Source: Plakobranchus ocellatus (taxonomy: Eukaryota > Mollusca > Gastropoda > Plakobranchidae). From it: a stretch of DNA of 34,140 bases. The stretch is taken from positions 173,869 to 208,008 of the forward strand of contig BLXT01000976.1 of assembly GCA_019648995.1 (NCBI GenBank), read 5' to 3'. The translations under genes were made by a program, and so were the position numbers. Shown here piece after piece: positions 10,606 to 20,180 of this stretch. Each line of letters begins with the position of its first letter. The first letter of the stretch is position 1. The notes beneath the pieces are model-generated. The model was not told the DNA's origin. It searched no databases and saw only the letters and a list, made by a program, of their open reading frames with translations.

Positions 10606-11805
10606 GCGGGGGGGGTGAAAAGGTTACAAATCAGGACTTTTTTGTTTTTGGCTGTAGAGCAATTGCTAAAAGGTGAATTCCTAAATTGTGTCGCATTTTT
10701 CACTGCATTTTGAAAAAAAGAATCTCCAGCCCAATTGAGTATTAGTGAGGTGTAATTCATGCAAAGTCGGGTAGCAGGAGTAGATCCATGGGAGAAAAAA
10801 AAATTGGTCTGTGTCTCTTCACTTCATGGTGAACGAGCTTAATTTGTTGATGGGTGGCGACTTTTTTTTATCATAGTTGTGAACAAAAGTTATTTGCTTA
10901 AATTTACACAGCATCCAAAACAGATTTTTCAAACATGAAGCATTACTTTTTGTGCCATTACACTCACAAAATCAAAATTTATTTATTGATGAGTTCAATT
11001 TTCTCACATAGCTGGAAAAAAATTTTTCGTACATAACCATGATAACAGCCCAAGTTTTAGCAAATCCTCAATATTTACATTCACTCTGTTAGACCTATAT
11101 ATCATAGTGAACAAAGACTAGTTTTAAGCTCAGCAGGAATGTAGGATCCTCTTACAACAAGGGATGCTTTTATTGCAACATACTCGTTATAAATACCAGA
11201 CCCAGCCAGAAAATGCTTAAGTTTGGCAGTGGTGTGAATTTGTAGAGATTTGCATTATTAATTTTTATTTTCGTTTGTAGTAGCAGCACTTTGTAAAGAA
11301 TGTGAAGAACTTACAAAAGCTCAAAACTAAACTGACTGCCAACTCTATAGAACTGGCCTTAAGACATGGTCCCTTTTAATTTATCTAAGGAGGATTCTAC
11401 AATATAAGTTACATATTGAGTAGTGTTCATGGACAGAAACTGTGTGAAAGCTTTGCAATAGTTTATAGTAAAATCTGGGTACAGAAGAATTGATTTCACA
11501 CTTAGCAATGATTTAAAAAGTTTTAAAATGAAAAACGAAGGGAAAGCATGCATTTCGAATAACTTTTCTCCTAATTTGACATTTGGAATCCCAGACAATA
11601 GGACTGGTCACATATATATTGCAGTTTTTAAAGAGCATTTGATACATTAATTCAAAGCCAAGTTTTCAGATTATAAATCTTTTGGATTGGTTTCAAGACC
11701 TGCTTTTAAAGAAATTCTTGCAATCAAAGCAGGAATTGAAAAATGTCAATGTATTATTATAAAAAAAAAAATAACGAATTAACTTTTTTGTTATTCTCCC
11801 TTCAG
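10606..11805. other. gene-free stretch upstream of MTIF3 coding exon
   Basis: No coding region is supported here. The weak 79-codon minus-strand frame at 11359-11598 has no recognisable motif. The right end (11781-11805) is a pyrimidine tract ending in CAG that looks like a splice acceptor, so part of this stretch is probably the first intron of MTIF3. A 5' UTR exon and promoter should lie to the left, but I could not locate them. Confidence 0.5.
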
Positions 11806-12510
11806 AAAAACATGGCAAGTCTGGCTTTTCGACATATCAACTCCCACCTCAGTAAACAACCAACGAAAACTCTCTCGTTGTGTTGTCAATTTCACCAGCA
11901 TCTTAATTGCACTGGACAATCTTTTATGACATGTGTCAAGCCATTAGACCATCTTGTAGTGATTTCTGTGTTACACTGGTATTCAGACAATGTTAAACAC
12001 AGAAGCTTTTATCAAGGAAAACTTAGTGTTTACAATATACGACAAAATGAGCCCTGTACTCCAAAAAACTTTCTTTTTGCTAGATGGTTATCAATTAAAA
12101 AAGACACAGAACAGAGTTTTCAGGACAACGACAAAACCTCAATATTTGATCAAGATGGATTGCTCATTAAAGAAACTACATTTAAGCAGGCCAAATCATT
12201 GGCATCAAGCCAGAAATCTAGGCTAGTGTATATGCGCACAAATCCTGATGGAGTACCATGCTTCTCTCTTCAAACTTTGGCAAAAAAAGCCACAAAAATT
12301 CATTATACCTCAGGCTCTGCTTATCGTCCTGAGGTTTCCAAATCAAAAAAGAAGGACCCTAAAGCTCCTGCAAAGGAATATAAAGTTAAGGCATCCATTG
12401 CAGAGCGTGATCTAAATATAAAGATTACACAGATGGTTTCTCACCTCAGCAAAGGCAAACAAGTGATAATATTTATCAAAGAAACTTCCTCACAAGATCA
12501 AGTCTCACAG
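11806..12510 (+). CDS. MTIF3: mitochondrial translation initiation factor IF-3, first coding exon
   Basis: This exon encodes residues 1-233 of mitochondrial IF-3, which binds the small mitoribosomal subunit and helps initiation by keeping subunits apart. I chose the ATG at 11812: it follows a pyrimidine tract ending in CAG (acceptor at 11804-11805) and gives a Ser/Lys/His-rich, acid-poor N-terminus suited to matrix import. An in-frame ATG at 11743 would translate the likely intron. The IF3 N-domain is seen as IFDQDGLLIKETTFKQAKSL with LVYMRTNPDGVPCFSL. After a Lys-rich linker (SKSKKKDPKAPAKEYK) the C-domain starts: KEYKVKASIAERDLNIKI, then FIKETSS, matching the bacterial pattern KEI..RP...D...K. 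The exon ends in CAG followed by GTAGTT, a good donor, in phase 0. Joined to 17677-17826 it gives 282 residues; the human protein is near 278. Confidence 0.9.
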
Positions 12511-13096
12511 GTAGTTATCCATGTTTATTTATATATTGAGTAGATCACATTGTTCTTTGATAGAATATTTTAAATTGACTTTAAAAAAAAAAAAAGAAAA
12601 CACCACACAGGGCATTGAATAAACTTTGCAATCCTAACATTGGATTCTGTCCATAGCTAGGGAAGTGCTGTACACGTACGATGTGTCATGTGACCTAAAC
12701 AACTGTGAATTTATACCATTGAATTGTGATTGGAAGAGCTGTGGGAGCACAATGACAGAATTAACAAACTATCCCCTTTAGGGGCCTATCTGTATTATCA
12801 GCTTGCACCCACCTCAATAGCACAAGGCTAGGCCTAAGCGAGCTGCAAAACAACAAACAGGGCTACCGGCTACAATCAGCTGGCCATGATGGACCCGATC
12901 TTGAGAAATTATTATTCATCTCAATTGCTAAGAGAGTGCTTTTCGTAACCCAGCGTTTTTTGTTTACTTTAGTTTTGTTTTGAATTTCCATGCTAGACAC
13001 CTTATCCTAGGTCTTGATCACATTTTTTTCACGAAGGTTGGGCAAAATGGCAAAAATTACATTTTGTGCGAATTCGCCGCGAAAAACTACTGGGAC

Positions 13097-13385
13097 AGGT
13101 TGTCTGTGATTTCTGTGATGTTTACCAGTTTGTCGATCTGTTGTCTATTCTCCGTGTTTTTACCAGTTTGTCAATCTGTTGTCTGTTCTCTGTGATTTTT
13201 GTGATCTTTACCAGTTTGTCCATTTTTTGTCTGTTCTTTGTGATCTTTACCACCAGTTAGTCAATCTATTTTCTATTCTGTGTGATTTCTGTGATCTTTA
13301 CCAGTTTGCCCATCTGTTATCTGTTCTTTGTGATCTTTACCAGTTTATCTGTTGTTTGTTCTGTGATCTTTACCAGTTTGTCGAT
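13097..13385. repeat. minisatellite, about seven units built on CTTTACCAGTTTGTC
   Basis: Seven degenerate units of about 30-55 bp share GATCTTTACCAGTTTGTC followed by CTGTTGTCTGTTCTTTGTG. Unit cores begin near 13121, 13157, 13207, 13246, 13299, 13336 and 13369. Unit length varies because internal TGTGATTTCTGTGAT subrepeats expand or shrink. The overlapping Cys/Leu/Tyr-rich open frames (12980-13388 plus strand, 13317-13568 minus strand) are by-products of the repeat. Confidence 0.85.
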
Positions 13386-14234
13386 TAAATGTAGTCTGAG
13401 AAAATAAATGTTGTTGATAAGTGTGAAATCTCGGTCTCTATTAAGCATTGTTGGAAGCTTTGTTTTTGGTCGTTTGTCCTTGTCTGTTGCAGTAGGGGAT
13501 GAAGTAGGCTTGTGTTGTGTTATAGGTGGGAATCTTGTCATAGTTAGTCTCTGAAGAGACTCCATCAAGATTCTAGTATTGTTGTGCGAGAGATTTTTAT
13601 GCCATTTCTTAATAGAGTGATATATTTGTGATTTTGATTGGATATTTTATGCTAAGACCTTTTTACGAGTGCTTTTGAATTTGATGGAAAAAAAATGAAC
13701 TCCTTTCCTCAGTAAGAGGAAGTTCCCATGTAGTGCAATTGTAGAGCTATAAATTTTACAAGGGCCTTAAATATAAAGGTATAATTTTTTAGCAGTGTTC
13801 TGGATGGCAGTTATAAAGAAAAAAAAAAACACTTCTTAGGAGTACCAGTAGTCTTGAGATAGGCAGCATGTTAATGAAAGATAAAGAATGGGAAATCAAT
13901 TGATTAACACATCATAACCCTTTATTTATGGAGCTGGCATGCCTTGATGAACTCTTAACAGGTTCATTCATTGATCCTGATTTTTGCAATAGGAGAACTC
14001 CACTCCCATCAGAATACAATTTTGAATACTTATTGGAAAGAGATATCGTCATGGAGCTGCAATATTACCTTACTCATTTTTGGCGTAATGGAAATAATCT
14101 AGTTTAAGGGATTTTAAAAGCTAAAAAAAAACTATATTGAATTTAATTTTTTGGGTTATATTGTTATTTTCCTCTTTCCTACATTTAATAATCATTTTAT
14201 TTTCGTCTTTTAGTTAAAATTATGGGATATACAC

Positions 14235-14373
14235 GATTTAGGCAATCATGGCACCAGCGGAATATGAGTTACGCAACCTTAGCGCCAGTAATACCTGAGT
14301 TAGGCAACCTTGGCTTTAATAAGGATGATTTAGGCAATTTTGGCACAGGCAATACTTGAGTTAGGTGATATTC
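14235..14373. repeat. 31-bp minisatellite, about 4.5 units
   Basis: Units begin at 14235, 14266, 14297, 14327 and 14358, each starting GATTTAGGCA or GAGTTAGGCA and continuing ACCTTGGCACCAGTAATACC with variation. Spacing is 31, 31, 30 and 31 bp. The last copy is partial. It lies inside the MTIF3 intron and is non-coding. Confidence 0.85.
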
Positions 14374-14989
14374 TGGAATTTGCAAAAAATTGCAAGGTTT
14401 ACGGCCCAAAAATTGCAAAAAAATGCAAACTTTTCGAGACCCAGCCATACAAAGCCTTTCAGTATTGACAAAGTGATAATTTGGTATTTTTAAGAACAAG
14501 AAGCAAAACAAAACATCATACATGCAGCTGACATATTTACTACCGAAAACGAAATACTAGTACTTCTAATCAAGACCCAGTGGTAGTTATACATTTAAAT
14601 TGAATGATATGTATAATATTGTTTTGCAAAAATATATGAACACACACCCTTGAAAAAGTGGCAACACAAAAGTGGAAGCAATAGACCGATTACATTGGCT
14701 ACATATTACAAGCACTAAGGACAAATTTGGAATGGAAAAATTAGTCTCTAAGAATTGGATGTTATTGTATTTGAGATCATGGGGTTTGACCATTCATTTT
14801 TGGGGGAACTTCAGTGAAAAGTTGAAAGTCCCCATGCCTGAATAAAGATAGCACCAAAAACATTGAAAAGACATGATTTCTAATTTCAACCTTGAAAGTA
14901 TGGTACTAAAAAAAAAAGCATCATACTGAATTAAGAAACAATTAAAAAATTAAAAACTAAAAGTGCTCATTTCATCTTGCTTTCTCTCT

Positions 14990-15340
14990 CACCTGATTAT
15001 TGTAACTCTCTACTGGCTGACCTACCAGAATAAATGTTTGAAAAAATTGCAACTTCTGCAAACTCAGGCTGTCAGATCAATCCTTAAAAGGCAAAGAGAG
15101 ATCATGTTACATCAATGTTGATTTAACTGTCCTGGCTTCAGATTAAATTAGGGAATTAATTACAAACTTGTAGTTTTATGCTTAAAACTTTCTTTTTGTA
15201 TGTTTTGTTGTGGCCATGTGCCTGTAAAGCAGCTTTTTTGTCTGCAGAGACAAAGGTGTCATCTGCAAACTGCCAATGCCTTTGGTGGCTGTGGTCTTAA
15301 CTCCAGTCTTTGATGAAGATGTCTTTTTTTACAAACTTGC
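14990..15340 (+). mobile_element. LINE scrap (CR1/L2-like reverse transcriptase C-terminus)
   Basis: In one frame the plus strand reads DYCNSLLADLPE and, one frame over, KKLQLLQTQAVRSILKRQRE, followed by INYKLVVLCLKL. These match in order the RT thumb segment of CR1/L2-type LINEs (DYCNSLL..LP, LQ..QN.AAR, hWLPi..RI.yKl). Only about 300 bases survive, with several stops and frameshifts. The clade is tentative; the RT identity is good. Confidence 0.7.
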
Positions 15341-16063
15341 CCATGGTAGAAAGATCGGTTGTAGGGGCCTATAGGTAGATTTCAGGAACTTTGGGTTAAA
15401 GGCATGGTACTTGCTTTAAGTTAAATTTTTGACGAGATGGTAACAAAGAGGAGGCCTAGCCTCTTATATACATAACCCTCGAAATGGTCAACTAGCTATT
15501 TCTAATACTTGACTTAAAACGAATGTTGTTTATTGCCACATGAAAATAATTTACAGCATTATTAAATGGCACTTGAAGTAGCTTGTAACCAATTCTATGA
15601 AGACTGGCCCTTGCTAAACTGACTTCATACTTTATTTGCAGAGCAATAACCCTATCCACAAGCAAAAAATCTAAATTTCATTAATTAAAAACTGAGGAAA
15701 ACGGAAAAACCATTTTCAATAAAAAAAAAACTAAGGACATCCTATTTCAAATATATGCTAGTATTTCAGCTTGGGTTGTTTCCTTATTTTGCACTTTCCA
15801 TTGCTTAGATTTTGTTACTGTATTACTGTTTTTTTTGGATTTTTTTTCTAACAGCAAAGAGTGTTGAAAATGCTCTTATTTTTTTAATGTTCAGATACGT
15901 TATAAATCATGTTCAATGTGTTTACATATTCTGAATAGGCCTCGCTCTAGATCCAAGTCCACTAAGTTGGATGTAAGACCACTATCAAATGCTCATAAAA
16001 CATTTTAAAAATTTGAGCCGGACGAAGATAAAAATGGATGTGCATTTCGATCTTGCCTCGAAA

Positions 16064-16430
16064 GAGAAGAGAGCATGAAAGAGGGAGAAGGAGGGAGCAG
16101 TAGAGAAAGACGCACTCACAGAGGCAGAGAGAGAGAGGGAGAAGGAAGGAGCAATGGAGAGAGACACTCAGACACTGTGTGACAGAGGGAGAGAGAAAGG
16201 CAGTCTCGGCATAGAGAGAGAGAGAGAATGAGAGGGAGTCAGAGAGGCGGGGAGCAACAGAGAGAGGGCAGTCAGGCAGACTGACAGGCAGAATTAGAGA
16301 AAGAGCGAGGAGAGAAAGAAAGGCAGTCAAAGAGAGATAGAGAGTGAAACTGAAAGTAAGTCGGCGGGAGAAAGGCAGAGAGAGAGAGAGAGGAAGGGAG
16401 AGAAAGAAAGAGACAGAGCGACTGGCAATG
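16064..16430. repeat. purine-rich GA microsatellite tract
   Basis: The plus strand is almost pure A and G here, dominated by GAGAGAGAGAG with AAAGGCAG and GGGAGAAGG interruptions. It creates a 122-codon Ser/Leu-rich minus-strand frame that is a composition artefact. A smaller (GA)n run follows at 16557-16569. Such polypurine tracts can adopt triplex structure. Confidence 0.85.
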
Positions 16431-17676
16431 GCATAAGAAAATATCAGGAAAACTTAATGAAAAGAGACATCCATATCGACGCTCATAACTAAGTACATGT
16501 AATATTAAATTGAGAGAGAAAGTTAATGTTTCATAAACTAGATAAAAGTAAATGGGGGAGAGAGAGAGATGATAGCTAGATTGGTCGACTTGTTTAACAT
16601 ACCACTACCAGTATTATAGACCTATAAAAAAAGGGATTTTTTAAAAGTTGAGCCAGGCATCTCGACTATAATAAGTACATCATAATTTAATTGCTTTTTA
16701 ATCCTAAAAAGCATGCATAGTCGGCACCTCTAGTCTCTCTGGATAACAGATCAAAGACTGATTTCTTGGGGAAAACAACCTCTTTGATCTTTTTGCCGAC
16801 ATGGCTTACTATACAAGGCATTGTACTGGATGTGCAAATACCATAGCTTACTTGTTTCGGTGTTTGTCTATCAATGGAAGACTATGTAATTGCACTGTGT
16901 GTATTTTTTTTTTTTATATTCTGTTCATAGCTGGAAAAAAGGTGTGGTTTTTTTTTGTTGTTTTTTTTTTCAAACATTGGGTTAGGATTGGGCGAGTAAA
17001 AACCTCAGTTTTTAGCTCTTAAAAGACATTTCAAAAAATTGTAAGAAACTGCAAAATTTGCGGGTTTCTTGCTGTCTTTGGCGATTCTTGCGGCGGCCAG
17101 GCCGCAAGACCGCGATTTTCTGGGGGGCAGGATATTGGTCTGTCTTTTTGGTTAATTATAAAAAAAATGGCCTGGCACAAATTTTTTTTTTTTTCTGATG
17201 ACGTGTTATGAAGTAATGTATCTAAAAAAGCTATCATTCGATTTTTGCCTAAGTAAGACTTCAGGCAGTATTGGCAGCACGATGACAATATGTTCTTTTG
17301 TTGAGCAGAACTGTGAATATGTCTCTCTGATTTATTAAATTATTTCACAACACAGAAGAATACAAGAATGAGTTAATACATGAAGATGATGAAGTAAAGT
17401 ACTCTTTTAAGAGCAACCTCAGTTGAATGCTGGAAGATGATATTGATTTGATTCTAATTTCTGTGTGTTTTATGAATATTCATGTATTTCCAAGTTCTAG
17501 CCAAGCCAAATTTTGCTTGACTTAGTCATGTTATTGAGCTTTAGATAGCAGTGTGTAGCGGTAGTTCACATTTTGCTGATCAACATGTTTCAGTTTAGTG
17601 GGTAATCTGACTAATCATGCCATCTCATTACATACGTACTGTCTTTCTTTCTTTTTTCCCCCCTGAATTTCAAAAG

Positions 17677-17826
17677 GGTAGATCAGAGCTAACTAAAAGA
17701 GTGAAGGAGAAGCTTGGTGATGTATGCAAAGTGAACCAAGATTACAGCAATGCAACCACCACTAGACTGACTTTGACGCCAAAGGAGACTCAGATTATGC
17801 AGTTGAACCAGGATAGTGAAAGTTAA
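17677..17826 (+). CDS. MTIF3: mitochondrial translation initiation factor IF-3, last coding exon
   Basis: This exon completes the IF3 C-domain. The acceptor is the AG at 17675-17676 after TTTTTTCCCCCCTGAATTTC; translation continues in phase 0 as GRSELTKRVKEKLGDVCKV and ends with TTTRLTLTPKETQIMQLNQD and a TAA at 17824-17826. The bacterial domain reads G...L.RVKDDLQELA at the same point and closes with M.L.PKK, so both the helix after the splice and the final strand with TPKE agree. The 49 residues plus 233 from the first exon give a complete protein of normal length without internal stops. Confidence 0.88.
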   Translation, partial: GRSELTKRVKEKLGDVCKVNQDYSNATTTRLTLTPKETQIMQLNQDSES

Positions 17827-18000
17827 TATTGGACTTTTAAATAGAAATTTTAGCCTATACTTATGAATGTGCCTCTGCAGAGTAACATTAATAGATGTTA
17901 GTGTTACAGGCTTTTTAAACATCCTACTCCGAGTTTGGAAAATATTCAGGAAGGTAAAATACAAATTTAATCTCCTCACATCTGCTTAGAATCATGCAGC

Positions 18001-18006
18001 AATAAA
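18001..18006 (+). promoter_or_regulatory. candidate MTIF3 polyadenylation signal
   Basis: An AATAAA hexamer lies about 175 bases after the MTIF3 stop, a plausible distance for a short 3' UTR. Another AATAAA is at 18232-18237, just before the assembly gap. Neither is proven. Confidence 0.45.
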
Positions 18007-18243
18007 TAGCCCAAAATCACTTGAATTAGGTAGCCTTTTAAATAACCTTTGGTCTGAACATTTTTAGAGATCAGATGCATTTTTGAGAAACCTGCAGCTC
18101 TGATGTGTGATTTTTAATCTTATTTAGTGCATATTTTTGTGTCAACATCATTTTGATCACACCCTGTAAGTGTAAGCCCAAGAGGATAAATTTCCATCAG
18201 AAATTTAAAATTTTCCATTTATTAAAGTACCCAATAAATGGAA

Positions 18244-18843
18244 GGGGGGGGGGGGGGGGGGGGNNNNNNNNNNNNNNNNNNNNNNNNNNNNNNNNNNNNN
18301 NNNNNNNNNNNNNNNNNNNNNNNNNNNNNNNNNNNNNNNNNNNNNNNNNNNNNNNNNNNNNNNNNNNNNNNNNNNNNNNNNNNNNNNNNNNNNNNNNNNN
18401 NNNNNNNNNNNNNNNNNNNNNNNNNNNNNNNNNNNNNNNNNNNNNNNNNNNNNNNNNNNNNNNNNNNNNNNNNNNNNNNNNNNNNNNNNNNNNNNNNNNN
18501 NNNNNNNNNNNNNNNNNNNNNNNNNNNNNNNNNNNNNNNNNNNNNNNNNNNNNNNNNNNNNNNNNNNNNNNNNNNNNNNNNNNNNNNNNNNNNNNNNNNN
18601 NNNNNNNNNNNNNNNNNNNNNNNNNNNNNNNNNNNNNNNNNNNNNNNNNNNNNNNNNNNNNNNNNNNNNNNNNNNNNNNNNNNNNNNNNNNNNNNNNNNN
18701 NNNNNNNNNNNNNNNNNNNNNNNNNNNNNNNNNNNNNNNNNNNNNNNNNNNNNNNNNNNNNNNNNNNNNNNNNNNNNNNNNNNNNNNNNNNNNNNNNNNN
18801 NNNNNNNNNNNNNNNNNNNNNNNNNNNNNNNNNNNNNNNNNNN
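18244..18843. other. poly-G run followed by 580-base assembly gap
   Basis: A run of 20 G (18244-18263) leads directly into N from 18264 to 18843. A homopolymer at a gap edge usually reflects sequencing failure, so true sequence and gap length are unknown. Open frames running through the N block are meaningless. Confidence 0.95.
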
Positions 18844-18954
18844 AAAATGTAATGTTGTGTTACACTTTTGTGAGTGGAAAAAATAAAAAGGAAACAAATT
18901 TCAACATAAGAATATCACAAAAGAGGAGAGGTAACTAATCTTAACATACAATCA

Positions 18955-19420
18955 ATAAATGAATCAATAAGAGTCCGTGGTTCAAATCTTAAGAAAAGCA
19001 GTTGCAAGGTATTTTCTTTCACAACCACTGACGCAGGAATACGCATTTTAAAGGAAAATAAATAGCGGTTTTGTAGCAACATATGCATTCTACACTCCAA
19101 ACTTTCAACTTCTCCCGGCGGCTAATATACAACTCAAGAAGAACGCACACTCAGCATATACGTACTCTAAAGCATTGTATAAGAGGCAGGTTTTTATGAG
19201 CAGAGGCCAAGCATGCATGCAAAATTTCATTATGTCATGGTCATTAAACATTTTGAAAAAGACAATTCTTAAACTACAGTTAATGTTTAACAAGTCAACA
19301 CCCCATTGACGGTTCTTGTTGTTATAATTCCTATTATAGTATAATAACACTAACAGGTCAACAATGTCAAAAAGTCCCAAATAAGGTGTAAGATTATATT
19401 TGAACAGTCCCTAATCAAAT
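18955..19420. repeat. diverged duplication, copy A
   Basis: This stretch aligns in direct orientation with 19640-20180. Shared anchors in order: TTTCTTTCACAACCACTGAC (19014 here), TTCAACTTCTC, the TTATGTCATGGTCATT block, CATTTTGAAAAA followed by ACAATTCTTAAACT, and a closing AAGTCCCA..AAGGTGTAAG. It has no coding content. A B-box-like word (GGTTCAAATC, near 18974) sits at its start. It is either a local duplication or two insertions of one unnamed repeat. Confidence 0.75.
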
Positions 19421-19639
19421 GTTGAATGTTCATCTTGTCACAAAATAGTAAGCCTGACATGTATGGTTTAAGACTGCGACAATAACTCATCGCTTTGAAA
19501 ATTTATCCAAATTTTTTCTTCAGCCTAATATTTATCAATTTGCATACTCGATGATTGCAGGCCCTTAATTCAACAAAATCTATTCTCCGGTTAGCGATTA
19601 CTGACACTTGTTTTAAAGAAGCAACTAGTATGTCCACAA

Positions 19640-20180
19640 GTCTTTATGAGGGTCGGTGATTCGAATCCTGTAAAGAAAACCAATTTTGGGGTATTTTCTT
19701 TCACAACCACTGACGAAGGAATACACATTTTCAATAAGAATAATTAAATTGTGATCATGGTTTTTTTAGCCACAGTATGTATTCTATACTGCTTCAAACG
19801 TTCAACTTCTCTTGGCTGCTTTAAATTCTAACCTACACCTCAAGCAGAATGCACACATGGCATACATATGCACTAAAGCCTTGTATGGGAGGCAAGTTCT
19901 CGTGAGTGGAGGCCTAGCTCAACAGGCCAGAACAACCACTATGCGTGCATGCATAATTTCCTTATGTCATGGTCATTTAACATTTTGAAAAAAACAATTC
20001 TTAAACTAACGTTAATGCTTATATAATAAGATAACACGCCATCAACTACTACTACTACCGCTATTACTACTGCTACTACTAATATTGTTGAGTGGGGAGG
20101 GGGGCAAATGTAAGAAAAGTGTAAGAAGGAGGGGTCAAAGAGTCCCAGAAAAGGTGTAAGGTTAACAATCCCTAAGAAAG
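19640..20180. repeat. diverged duplication, copy B
   Basis: This is the second copy of 18955-19420, offset by 682 bases at the left anchor and about 732 at the right. The difference comes mainly from an extra stretch around 19910-19940 (CTCAACAGGCCAGAACAACC). Its start carries GATTCGAATCC (about 19657), close to a tRNA B box, but no A box is visible, so a SINE call is not supported. The copies are clearly old. Confidence 0.75.
20044..20083. repeat. CTA trinucleotide microsatellite
   Basis: An imperfect (CTA)n run, ACTACTACTACTACCGCTAT and similar, sits within copy B of the duplication. It is non-coding. Confidence 0.85.

Larger units (their letters stand above)
12511..17676 (+). other. MTIF3 intron (5166 bp, phase 0)
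   Basis: The intron runs from the GT at 12511 to the AG at 17675-17676, which follows a T/C tract at 17641-17663. It splits the IF3 C-domain. It contains two minisatellites (13097-13385 and 14235-14373), a LINE scrap (14990-15340), a purine-rich GA tract (16064-16430) and several A or T runs. I see no further exon of MTIF3 or of another gene; the open frames inside are short or low-complexity. Confidence 0.8.

Noticed and set aside
11743-11811. In-frame upstream ATG extending MTIF3 by 23 residues
   Set aside because: The stretch looks like an intron end (pyrimidine tract and CAG at 11805) and would encode a Tyr/Lys/Leu segment unlike a transit peptide.
11990-12226. 78-codon open frame inside the MTIF3 exon
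   Set aside because: It is an out-of-frame shadow of the MTIF3 coding sequence.
13097-14373. Possible CRISPR-like array from the regularly spaced repeats
   Set aside because: Units are contiguous, degenerate minisatellites without unique spacers, inside a eukaryotic intron.
15962-16330. 122-codon minus-strand open frame, Ser/Leu-rich
   Set aside because: It is created by the GA-rich purine tract; composition is low-complexity and there are no motifs or splice context.
18153-18938. Open frames spanning the N block
   Set aside because: They consist of undetermined residues across an assembly gap and carry no information.
18970-19670. tRNA or tRNA-derived SINE suggested by GGTTCAAATC and GATTCGAATCC
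   Set aside because: No A box at the right distance and no cloverleaf could be drawn; only the B-box-like word is present.
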